From Chloroflexota bacterium (GTDB taxonomy: Bacteria; Chloroflexota; UBA6077; CF-72), in the NCBI GenBank assembly GCA_019247135.1, contig JAFAPL010000190.1:1-6594 (forward strand): a DNA stretch of 6,594 nt, read 5' to 3'. A program made the position numbers and the translations under genes. Positions 1 through 6,250 of the stretch are shown here, in pieces. Below the pieces are notes generated by a model, which was not told the DNA's origin, searched no databases, and saw only the letters and a program-made list of their open reading frames with translations. Position 1 is the first letter of the stretch; each line of letters opens with the position of its first letter.

Positions 1-978
1 ACACCGTACGCGCTGGCCCTGTTCTACGACGACATCTCGTCGGCGGGTTGGATGGGCGTCGTCGAGTTGTTGCCGAGATTGGCGATCATCCAGGCGACCT
101 ACATCGGATTCTTCGTGCTGCCGATCGCGATCGCGGCACTGCCTGGCGTGTCGGCGGTGCGGCCGCGGGGCTGGCGTGTCTCGGGCGTGTTGGCGTGGGC
201 CTGCCTCGTCATCGGCGGCGCAATTTCATACTGGCTCGACGGCCAGAAAGCGATGCCGTACGTCGGCCAATTCGTCACCGCCACGGGCATCGGCCCCGAG
301 GACCTCATCGCAGCCCGGCCCGTGCTCATGCAACCACCGGAACGCGTCGCGCTGACCGTCTTGTGTGTCGTTGCGTCCGTGCTCTTCGCAGCGGCAGTGC
401 TGCGCCAGCGGCGGCTTGGCACGGCGCTCCTCGTGGTTCTGGCCGTCGCTGTTGGCCAGGTCGTCGGGACGATCCCATCGTCCGTCCATTTCATCGCGTG
501 GAGCGGGACGCTGGACCGCTACCTGCTGCCCTTGCTGCCCATGTGCATCCTTCTCTTGCTGGCGGCGTTGCCCGGAATCAGAGCGAGCCTGGCGCTCGCA
601 TGGGTGGCGGTGATCGTCATGGGCGCCTGGTCGGTCGCGGGCACGCGCGACCACCTCGCGTTTGTCGACGGCATCTGGTCGCTGGCGACGCAGGCCAACG
701 GCATGGGCATCGACGATTTGCATCTCGATGCGGGCGCGGGTTGGGACGGCTTCCACGACTATGCAGGGCCGCCGGATCCGGCCGTGCGCCCGCGGACGCC
801 GAATCCGCAGTGGTGGGCGGAGCTGTTCGCGCCGCGCACCGATTCCAGCTACGTGATCGCGGGGGAGGGGCTGCGCGGCTACGCCGTGGTCGCGCAGGGG
901 GGCTACTACTCGTGGCTCAGGCAGGAGTGGATGCCGCTGTACCTGCTACGCCGCCCCGGCGTGGCGGGCCCACCCTGA
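1..978 (+). CDS. Membrane glycosyltransferase, GT39/ArnT-like (GT-C), C-terminal part, 5' end outside window
   Basis: The reading frame is open from base 1 to the TGA at 976-978, giving 325 visible residues; the first ATG (52) is internal and not a credible start. About six hydrophobic segments are visible, at roughly residues 23-47, 60-79, 116-134, 139-157, 175-191 and 194-210. They are followed by a soluble tail of about 115 residues rich in Trp, Tyr, Gly and Asp. The DRYLLPLLP stretch (172-180), at the start of a membrane segment, resembles the Arg-Tyr-x-x-Pro element of GT39-type polyprenyl-phosphate-sugar transferases. The usual N-terminal catalytic Asp/Glu loop of GT-C enzymes would lie outside the window, so activity cannot be judged. 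Family knowledge suggests transfer of a sugar from a lipid-phosphate carrier on the outer face of the inner membrane. Donor and acceptor are unknown. A polytopic membrane protein is near certain; the GT39-like assignment is probable. Confidence 0.75.
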   Translation, partial: TPYALALFYDDISSAGWMGVVELLPRLAIIQATYIGFFVLPIAIAALPGVSAVRPRGWRVSGVLAWACLVIGGAISYWLDGQKAMPYVGQFVTATGIGPEDLIAARPVLMQPPERVALTVLCVVASVLFAAAVLRQRRLGTALLVVLAVAVGQVVGTIPSSVHFIAWSGTLDRYLLPLLPMCILLLLAALPGIRASLALAWVAVIVMGAWSVAGTRDHLAFVDGIWSLATQANGMGIDDLHLDAGAGWDGFHDYAGPPDPAVRPRTPNPQWWAELFAPRTDSSYVIAGEGLRGYAVVAQGGYYSWLRQEWMPLYLLRRPGVAGPP

Positions 979-1025
979 GTTTGGACCGAGCACGTGGCGG
1001 GATGTTGACCTGCGCGCCTTGATAG

Positions 1026-1062
1026 AAAACCCCCTCTCCCTGGCACTGGCAGGGAGAGGGGG
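1026..1062 (-). terminator. Rho-independent terminator of the minus-strand GT-C gene; also looks like a dispersed palindromic repeat
   Basis: A perfect 13-bp inverted repeat pairs 1030-1042 (CCCCCTCTCCCTG) with 1050-1062 across a 7-nt loop. Read on the minus strand, the stem is followed at once by TTTT (1029-1026). It lies 64 bp past the stop codon of the 1127-3001 gene, which is the expected arrangement for an intrinsic terminator. On the plus strand no T-run follows, so it is not a good terminator for the 1-978 gene. The CCCTCTCCC / GGGAGAGGG core with an adjacent GGGGTGAGGG is a motif type found in many copies in several GC-rich bacterial genomes, so it may also belong to a dispersed repeat family. 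Confidence 0.8.
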
Positions 1063-1085
1063 CGGGGGGTGAGGGTTGACCCCCG
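1063..1085. other. Second GC hairpin next to the terminator
   Basis: GGGGGT at 1065-1070 can pair with ACCCCC at 1079-1084 across an 8-nt loop, and C1063 can pair with G1085 if one G bulges. It abuts the terminator hairpin directly, making a tandem pair of hairpins between two convergent genes. No T-run follows on either strand. Its role is unknown; it may simply be part of the same palindromic repeat element. Confidence 0.4.
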
Positions 1086-1126
1086 ATTAGTACGGTTCTT
1101 CCCGATTTCGAACCCGCGCCAGGAAC

Positions 1127-3001
1127 TCATCCATGGAGCACGGGCGCGACCACGCGGCCGAGGAGGCTCGTGACGCTTGGGCGCGTGGGCAACGCCGCGT
1201 TGTGCTCGCCCACCCACGCCGCGGCCGCCTGACCGCCAAAGCTCCCTTCGAACGCGGTCATCGCCTGCGGCCCCTCATCCGCCAGGGAACGACAGTCATC
1301 CGCCACCACGAACTCGCCCGACTCGGGCCAGCGCGCTGCCAATGCCGAGGTTCGATGCAGAACCGCCACGTCGGAGTTGTCCACGAGCACGCTGTAGTTC
1401 CCCGAGCGCTCGGCCGACGACAGCATGGCCGACCAGTTGACCGGCCCGCGCGCGGCCCTGGACACGTACAGGTCGGTGTACGTCACGCCCCGCTCGCTCG
1501 CCCAGGCTTCGAGGTCGGCGATGCCGTTTTGCCAGCCCGCCACATCACGGATGTTCTGAAAGAGGCAGATCTTACGCGCGTAGAGTCGGGCGCCGAGCCA
1601 CTCGCTGCCCTGCGGCGTCAGCACGCTCGGACGGTTCGCCAGAACCGGAAACCACTCGCCTGCCATGTCCTGTTCCCAGGACGCCGTCGAGGACAGCACC
1701 AGAAATTGTGCGTCAGGTGAGGAGTTGCTGGAGATCCAGGACATGGCCTGGCGCTCGCCAGGCGCGAGCCCGTCGAGGCTGTGCGGATCTGGCGGCAGCG
1801 TCGGTGACACGACGTACACGCCGGCGACGGTGGCAGCCAGGCCGGCCGCGGCGAGGCCTCGATGGCGCTCGAAATTCCAGTGCGCCCTGTCGAAGAGACG
1901 GTTGCGGCGGGTGGCAATCAACAGTTGCGGCAGCACGAGCTCGGTGAAACCGACGCTGGCGAGCAAGGCCAGCGGCACGACGGCTTCAGACGGCGCGCTG
2001 CGAGGCGTGAGTACGAAGATGGCCACCAGCCATACGGGCGCGAAAAACTCACCTCGCACAAGGCTGAGCGCGCCGCCGAGCAAGGCGAGAATGCCAACCA
2101 GGCTCAACGGCACGCTCGCCGGCGCGACGAAGGCGCCGATGGCGGTCGCAATGCCGTCCGGACTCGACCAACCCCCAGTCAGGCTGGCGGCAACGAATGG
2201 ACCCACACCGTGCTGCTGGACAACCGTCAGCCACCACGCCGCCGGCACCAGCACCGCGCCGAGGCAGACCATGAGGCCAGCCACGAGGATGCGTCGTCCG
2301 CGTCCGTAACACGCCAGCGCGAGCATCGCGCTGTAGACCGCGAACAGGCCTTCTTCGAGATGCGCCGCCAACGCCAGACCGGCGAGCAGGGCGCACAGCG
2401 CCGTGCGCCAGGCGCTCGGCGCGCGCGCCACGTGGACAGCCTCCACGACGCACGCGATCGCCAGCACATACCCGAGCGAGCGGGTCAGGCCGCCGCCCAT
2501 GATCATCCATTCGTAGCTCCGCGGCAGCAGCACGAACACGATGCCCGCGACCAGGACGGCCAACTGCGTCCGCAAGACGGCTCGAGCAAGGGCGACGACA
2601 GCGAGGGCCGTGGCCAGGTTCTCGATCAGAGGCAGCCAGCGCGCAATGGCGAACATGTCCAGGCCGGTGAGACCGTGCACCGTGGCATCGAGATAGAACG
2701 CAAGTGGCGGATACGCGAACGGGATCGATCCGCCGTTGTACGCCGTCGTCGCCGGCAGGGCGAAGTGGTTGGCGAACAGGTCGTTGGACATGGCCGTGAA
2801 CAGGCCGCCGTCGTTCACGGCAAAGTCGGATCGCAGCAGAAATGGGAGCCGTGCGGCAAGCGCGATCAGCAAGACGACCGGAGCGATCACGCCGATGCGC
2901 TCGAGCGCTAGCTGCAAGCTGGCGACACGGGCTGTCGGTACGGCGAATGCCTCGCCGACCAGCTGGGCTGTCGATACCGGCCGGGTGCGTTCAGCCTGCA
3001 T
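1127..3001 (-). CDS. Large polytopic membrane protein, GT-C glycosyltransferase-like
   Basis: This frame encodes 624 residues from the ATG at 3001. A GTG at 3064 would add 21 residues and run almost to the divergent PrsW start. I prefer 3001 because ATG is the stronger codon and leaves a 65-bp promoter gap, although neither start has a clear ribosome binding site. Around ten hydrophobic segments span residues 37-400, followed by a soluble domain of about 220 residues. The first extracytoplasmic loop carries FAVNDGG (60-66), placed where GT-C enzymes hold their catalytic acidic residue. YPPLAFYL (97-104), GGGLTR (169-174) and HLEEG (214-218) resemble motifs of GT39-like and PTPS-related membrane proteins. 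I infer a polyprenol-linked sugar transferase or a related envelope protein; the substrate is not readable. It shares no evident segment with the convergent gene at 1-978. Both ends look intact. Confidence 0.72.
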   Translation of the reverse strand: MQAERTRPVSTAQLVGEAFAVPTARVASLQLALERIGVIAPVVLLIALAARLPFLLRSDFAVNDGGLFTAMSNDLFANHFALPATTAYNGGSIPFAYPPLAFYLDATVHGLTGLDMFAIARWLPLIENLATALAVVALARAVLRTQLAVLVAGIVFVLLPRSYEWMIMGGGLTRSLGYVLAIACVVEAVHVARAPSAWRTALCALLAGLALAAHLEEGLFAVYSAMLALACYGRGRRILVAGLMVCLGAVLVPAAWWLTVVQQHGVGPFVAASLTGGWSSPDGIATAIGAFVAPASVPLSLVGILALLGGALSLVRGEFFAPVWLVAIFVLTPRSAPSEAVVPLALLASVGFTELVLPQLLIATRRNRLFDRAHWNFERHRGLAAAGLAATVAGVYVVSPTLPPDPHSLDGLAPGERQAMSWISSNSSPDAQFLVLSSTASWEQDMAGEWFPVLANRPSVLTPQGSEWLGARLYARKICLFQNIRDVAGWQNGIADLEAWASERGVTYTDLYVSRAARGPVNWSAMLSSAERSGNYSVLVDNSDVAVLHRTSALAARWPESGEFVVADDCRSLADEGPQAMTAFEGSFGGQAAAAWVGEHNAALPTRPSVTSLLGRVVAPVLHG

Positions 3002-3034
3002 CGGCGCCGCGCACTGCAGATTTCGTGCTAACCG

Positions 3035-3051
3035 TGAGCGCGATACGCTCA
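3035..3051. promoter_or_regulatory. Palindrome in the divergent GT-C / PrsW promoter gap
   Basis: TGAGCG (3035-3040) and CGCTCA (3046-3051) form a perfect 6-bp inverted repeat around a 5-nt centre. It lies in the only space (3002-3066) available for the promoters of both divergent genes, ending 15 bp before the PrsW start codon. It could be an operator or a leader hairpin. I could not pick convincing -35/-10 elements for either strand. Confidence 0.35.
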
Positions 3052-3066
3052 GCAGCAGAGACACAC

Positions 3067-3942
3067 ATGCAGACCGACCAAGCGGCGCCGATGCAACACA
3101 CGCACCATGTAGGTTCCTGGTTCCACGTCTTGTGGGTAGGCATCATCCTCTTCATTCTCGGAGTCGTAATTTTCGGGATCACCGGCAATCCGAATCTGTT
3201 TCCGACGGTCGCATTGCTAGGGAATTTCCTGGTGCCGGTGGCGTATGTAACGTTCTTTTACCAGCGCAGACACCTCAGCCGCGTCGATTTGCCGACAACT
3301 GCGCGCGCGTTCCTGTACGGCGGTGTACTCGGAACGTTTGCGGCGGCGCTGCTGGAGCCGATCTTTGTTGGGAGTCTCACGCCGGTGTCGGCGTTCGTGG
3401 TTGGACTCATAGAGGAGTTTGCCAAAATTCTCGGCGTCCTGGTGGTTGCACGTCATCGAGAGCACGACGCGGAGATCGACGGACTGATCCTTGGCGCCGC
3501 GGCGGGCATGGGTTTCGCCGCCCTCGAGAGCACAGGCTACGCGTTCACAGCCTTCCTCGAAAGCCGCGGCAGCCTGGATGCTTTCGTTGTGACCACATTG
3601 CTGCGCGGCGTGCTCTCGCCAGTCGGACACGGCACATGGACGGCGATTCTCGCCAGCGTCCTGTTCCGTGAGAGTGGCAGGCACTTTCGGATCAACGCCG
3701 CTGTGGTACGTACGTACCTTCTGGTCGCAGTGTTACACGGCCTGTGGGATGGCCTGCCCATGGTGATCGCGGCATTCGTGACCTCGGGTGTGGACGTGTT
3801 TCTCGGCCAGGCCGTTGTCGGCGTGGCAGGGCTGTTGATTCTGTGGCGACAGTGGCGCGAAGCAGTCCGTCGGGAGACCGGTAATCTCGAATCGGCACGC
3901 CTGCTGGGCCGCGCACCGGCGCCCGCGGTCGTCGGCCGGTGA
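3067..3942 (+). CDS. PrsW-family intramembrane protease
   Basis: The protein has 291 residues from the ATG at 3067. The frame is open further upstream, but those residues are Arg-rich and overlap the divergent gene, while the first membrane segment (about 18-38) fits the 3067 start. A weak AGAG (3057-3060) is the only ribosome binding signal. Eight or nine hydrophobic segments are visible. The PrsW signature is present in order: EEFAK (116-120, the EExxK motif), an ESTGY element (E154), GHG (H188) and HGLWD (224-228). These Glu and His residues are the conserved putative metal or catalytic positions of the family. Characterised PrsW (Bacillus subtilis) cleaves the anti-sigma factor RsiW by site-1 proteolysis. 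No sigma/anti-sigma pair lies in this window, so the substrate here is unknown. The Arg-rich tail after residue 260 is probably cytoplasmic. The propeller gene follows 81 bp downstream on the same strand. Confidence 0.88.
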   Translation: MQTDQAAPMQHTHHVGSWFHVLWVGIILFILGVVIFGITGNPNLFPTVALLGNFLVPVAYVTFFYQRRHLSRVDLPTTARAFLYGGVLGTFAAALLEPIFVGSLTPVSAFVVGLIEEFAKILGVLVVARHREHDAEIDGLILGAAAGMGFAALESTGYAFTAFLESRGSLDAFVVTTLLRGVLSPVGHGTWTAILASVLFRESGRHFRINAAVVRTYLLVAVLHGLWDGLPMVIAAFVTSGVDVFLGQAVVGVAGLLILWRQWREAVRRETGNLESARLLGRAPAPAVVGR

Positions 3943-3987
3943 GTGACGCGCGAGAGACATACGTTCTGCAAATGCGGTCGGCAGCAT

Positions 3988-4000
3988 GATATTCGATATC
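3988..4000. promoter_or_regulatory. AT-rich palindrome upstream of the propeller gene
   Basis: GATAT (3988-3992) and ATATC (3996-4000) form a perfect inverted repeat around TCG. It is a conspicuously AT-rich island in GC-rich sequence, 23 bp before the start codon at 4024. It is well placed for a repressor operator overlapping a promoter. The regulator is not identifiable, and chance cannot be excluded for arms of five bases. Confidence 0.35.
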
Positions 4001-4012
4001 GTTCAGAGCGAA

Positions 4013-4018
4013 AAGGAG
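4013..4018 (+). promoter_or_regulatory. Strong ribosome binding site that fixes the propeller start
   Basis: AAGGAG at 4013-4018 sits 5 nt before the ATG at 4024. It decides the start against the in-frame GTG at 3943, whose extra 27 residues are Arg/Cys-rich and unlike the rest of the protein. It is the best Shine-Dalgarno sequence in the window. Confidence 0.85.
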
Positions 4019-4023
4019 CAGCG

Positions 4024-4680
4024 ATGGCTACAAAGGTCGATCCTTGTATACGCTGGCACAGCCCTGGAGACATGCCGAACGGACTCCAGGCAACGGCCGA
4101 GGGCTTGTGGGTCATCGATCAGATCGACCCGAATGCGATTTATCTGCTCGCTTACGAGGACGGCCGCGAGCTCCAGAAAATCCCAACACGGGCCCTCCAC
4201 TCGAGCGGGATCACCATCGATCCGAGTGGCAACATCTGGGTCGCGTCGACCTTCACGTACGAGCTGATCTGCTTCGAGCGCGGCACCGGTCGCGAGCTGT
4301 GCGCCTATCCAACTCCGCCCTACGACCGCAGCGGTGGAGCACACGGCACCGAGTGGCGCGACGGGAAACTGTGGTTCAACGTCCCCAAGACCGGCAAGAT
4401 TTTCGCCATGGAGCCGGCGACGGGTCAGATCGTCCACTCCATTCCGTGTCACGGAGATCGTGCCCACGGGATTGCCTGGGATCCGTACGACGCGAGCCTG
4501 TGGAACGTGGATACGAATCGACGCGTGATCTACAAATTGAATCCATACACCGGCGACATCCTGGAAGCTGTCGGGTGTAGTGGACCGGAGCCGCACGGCA
4601 TGACGATCTGGGAAGGCAATTTCTGGCTCGCGGACGCCGAGTCTCGGGCGATATTCACCTTTCCGGTTCCGAAGCCATAG
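4024..4680 (+). CDS. Small cytoplasmic beta-propeller protein with five repeats (NHL / SMP-30 / Vgb-like)
   Basis: This gene encodes 218 residues from an ATG with a strong ribosome binding site. It has no signal peptide or membrane segment. The protein is almost entirely five repeats of 41-46 residues, beginning near residues 20, 62, 108, 149 and 192. Each has the pattern G-(I/T/L/M)-x-(W/I)-x4-(L/I/F)-W followed by an I-(Y/F)-x-(L/M)-x-P-x-T-G-type turn; examples are KLNPYTG (171-177) and AMEPATG (128-134). Three repeats are preceded by His (HG at 107-108, 148-149, 191-192). This matches Vgb/SMP-30/NHL-like beta-propellers, but such proteins usually have six or seven blades and 270-350 residues. 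It is therefore a minimal five-bladed form or a half-propeller that oligomerises. The repeated His residues could line one face, as in lactonase or lyase relatives, but no active site can be assigned. Its 3' end overlaps the convergent MFS gene by 26 bp. Confidence 0.82.
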   Translation: MATKVDPCIRWHSPGDMPNGLQATAEGLWVIDQIDPNAIYLLAYEDGRELQKIPTRALHSSGITIDPSGNIWVASTFTYELICFERGTGRELCAYPTPPYDRSGGAHGTEWRDGKLWFNVPKTGKIFAMEPATGQIVHSIPCHGDRAHGIAWDPYDASLWNVDTNRRVIYKLNPYTGDILEAVGCSGPEPHGMTIWEGNFWLADAESRAIFTFPVPKP

Positions 4681-5917
4681 GCCTGCGCGGCCTAGGCCTG
4701 CGTAGGAAAAACAGCGTCACGACGAGGCCGATGATGCAGATCGTCGCGTTCAACTGGAGTGCGAGACGAATGTCGAACGTGTTGGCGACGAACCCTGTGA
4801 CGGCGCTGCCCAACGGAGTCGAACCCACCATCAGGAACATGTAGAGCGCCAACACCCGTCCGCGCAGCTCTTCTTGTGCCTCGATCTGGAGCAGGGTGTT
4901 GTTCGTCGCGTTGAACGAGACGCTCAGAATACCGGTGCCGACGAGCATGGCGAGCGCGATGGGCATGTTCGGCGCGTGTGCGAGGATGAGCATCGCGGTG
5001 GCAAAAATCGCCGCTGAGATCAGCAGGAGCCGCATCGACGCTTTGAGACGCGTGGCCAGCGCGAATGCGCCGATGGTCGAGCCAACGCCCATGGCCATGT
5101 TGAGCGCGCCAAAGCCTTCAGCTCCCGAATTCAGCGCGAAGCGTGCCAGCAGTGGCAGCACCATCGCCCAGTTGTAGGCGAACGTACCGTAGAAGGCGGC
5201 CAGCAGCATATTCGCCGACAGCGTGCGGGTGCTGAAGGAGTAGCGCAGGCCTTCCGCAAGCTGTCTGAAGATCGCAACGCGCTCCGCCACGCGTTTGGGG
5301 AAGAACTGGTCCTCGCGCAGCATGAGCAATCCGACGGTGGCGACCACGTACGCGACAGCAACGATGGCGAAGCAGACTCCGCTGCCCCAGACCGCGATCA
5401 TGACACCGCCCACGCCCGGGCCGATGATGCGTGCAGCGCTGTTGAGCGCGCTGTTCAACGCTACGCCGTTGCCCACCAGCCGCGGCTCTACCAGCTCGCT
5501 CACGACCGCCGACCGGGTCGGGAAATCGACGGCCGCGGCCAGGCCGAGAAACGCGGCCAGGGCGATCACGTGCCAGTACTGGATCACGTTGCTGAAGATC
5601 AACAACGCCATCACCGCTGATTGGATGCAGAAGATCACCTGCACGGACACCATCAGGCGGCGAGCCTGGGTGCGGTCGATCAGAACGCCGGCGAACAGGG
5701 TGAGAATGGTGACCGGCAGTGCCTGAGCGAAGGTGACCACGCCGAGGGCGGCGGGTGAGCCGGTGAGGTCGAGGACGAGCCAGGCCTGAGTCGTACGCAG
5801 GAGCCAGCCGGCGCACTGGGAGATGGCGGCACTCACGAAATACGTGCGGAAGTTCGGGACCGCGAGTGCGTTCGCGTAGCGCTGCCTGGTCGAGGCTGGG
5901 AGCGTGCTGGTAGTCAA
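4655..5917 (-). CDS. MFS transporter, MFS_3 / enterobactin-exporter-like efflux family
   Basis: The protein has 420 residues, the normal length for the family, with about twelve hydrophobic segments. The start is a TTG at 5917: an in-frame TAA lies at 5950-5948, no ATG or GTG lies between, and a later start would cut into the first helix. Typical family features appear in order: NFRTYFVSAAISQ (22-34), QAWLVLDLTGSPAALG (44-59), the loop 2-3 motif-A relative GVLIDRTQARR (77-87), DFPTRSAVVSELV (131-143), NSALNSAARIIGPGVGG (155-171) and LRGRVLALYMF (351-361). This family uses the proton gradient to export siderophores, drugs or other small molecules; the substrate cannot be predicted. The protein ends in an Arg/Pro tail (RRPRPRRP, 406-413) encoded by the small direct repeat at the 3' end. 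The TTG start and poor ribosome binding site suggest weak or regulated translation. Confidence 0.9.
   Translation of the reverse strand: MTTSTLPASTRQRYANALAVPNFRTYFVSAAISQCAGWLLRTTQAWLVLDLTGSPAALGVVTFAQALPVTILTLFAGVLIDRTQARRLMVSVQVIFCIQSAVMALLIFSNVIQYWHVIALAAFLGLAAAVDFPTRSAVVSELVEPRLVGNGVALNSALNSAARIIGPGVGGVMIAVWGSGVCFAIVAVAYVVATVGLLMLREDQFFPKRVAERVAIFRQLAEGLRYSFSTRTLSANMLLAAFYGTFAYNWAMVLPLLARFALNSGAEGFGALNMAMGVGSTIGAFALATRLKASMRLLLISAAIFATAMLILAHAPNMPIALAMLVGTGILSVSFNATNNTLLQIEAQEELRGRVLALYMFLMVGSTPLGSAVTGFVANTFDIRLALQLNATICIIGLVVTLFFLRRPRPRRPMASEPER
4678..4694. other. Hairpin at the overlapping 3' ends of the propeller and MFS genes
   Basis: TAGGCC (4678-4683) pairs perfectly with GGCCTA (4689-4694) across a 5-nt loop. 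It starts on the stop codon of the propeller gene and lies inside the MFS C-terminal Arg/Pro tail. The same stretch holds a 10-bp direct repeat TAGGCCTGCG (4678-4687 and 4693-4702). No T-run follows on either strand, so it is not a standard intrinsic terminator. It may weakly block convergent transcription. Confidence 0.4.
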
Positions 5918-5919
5918 TG

Positions 5920-5932
5920 CGCTGGCGCAGCG
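5920..5932 (-). promoter_or_regulatory. Hairpin immediately upstream of the MFS TTG start
   Basis: CGCTG (5920-5924) and CAGCG (5928-5932) form a perfect 5-bp stem around GCG. In the minus-strand transcript it would occupy bases -3 to -15 before the TTG at 5917, where a Shine-Dalgarno sequence should be. A nearby GAGG lies too far upstream (about 17 nt) to be ideal. It could limit translation. Confidence 0.35.
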
Positions 5933-5939
5933 TGCCTCA

Positions 5940-5949
5940 AATGCGCATT
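5940..5949. promoter_or_regulatory. 10-bp palindrome AATGCGCATT upstream of the MFS gene
   Basis: A perfect 10-bp palindrome lies 23 bp before the MFS start codon, between the gene and the repeat array. The position suits an operator for a local repressor, as is common for efflux genes, but no regulator gene is present in the window. Confidence 0.35.
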
Positions 5950-5974
5950 AGCCCCAGGTAATCATGCGGGCTGG

Positions 5975-6112
5975 CCAACTTGATCGCTCTGACTAGTCGC
6001 AGCGGCAGCCCGCACCAAGACATTCGGGCAAGCAATGAGCCGCTCCCGATTCTTTGCAACTCGGGTCTGACTTCGCCGGCTGGCGGTGTGGCTTGACAAC
6101 TTGTTCAACTTC
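5975..6112. repeat. 138-bp repeat, copy 1
   Basis: This is the most diverged copy in its first 37 bases (five differences from copies 2 and 3). It has a plus-strand TGA (6094-6096) that breaks the frame open in copies 2 and 3. It shares a 22-base identical stretch (6024-6045) with copy 3 (6300-6321) that copy 2 lacks. Confidence 0.88.
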
Positions 6113-6121
6113 CCAAGTTGA
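6105..6121. repeat. Inverted repeat at the copy 1 / copy 2 junction
   Basis: TCAACTT (6105-6111) and AAGTTGA (6115-6121) form a perfect 7-bp stem around CCC. The copy 2 / copy 3 junction (6243-6259) keeps the same structure with one mismatch in seven. The end of copy 3 keeps only the left arm (6380-6386). Confidence 0.7.
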
Positions 6122-6250
6122 TTTCTCTGGCTACTCGCAGCGGCAGCCCGCACCAAGAGAGTCGGGGCGATCGTGAGCCGCACGCGATTCGTTGCAACTC
6201 GGGCATCACTTCGTGGGCTGGCGCTGTGGCTTGCCAAATTCTTCAACGTC
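6113..6250. repeat. 138-bp repeat, copy 2
   Basis: Its first 37 bases (6113-6149) are identical to those of copy 3 (6251-6287). Its middle part (6163-6183) differs at eight positions from the sequence shared by copies 1 and 3. Confidence 0.9.

Noticed and set aside
48..1022. Frame of 324 residues overlapping the first gene on the same strand
   Set aside because: The product is Arg/Gly/Ala-rich shadow sequence. The frame from base 1 to 978 gives hydrophobic helices and a GT39-like motif.
1862..2911. Long plus-strand frame (349 residues) opposite the GT-C gene
   Set aside because: Its product is a charged Arg/Gln/His-rich sequence typical of the antisense of a GC-rich membrane-protein gene. 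The minus-strand frame has clear membrane segments and family-like motifs.
3943..4023. GTG start extending the propeller protein by 27 residues
   Set aside because: The ATG at 4024 has AAGGAG 5 nt upstream, and the extra residues do not resemble a signal peptide or a propeller blade.
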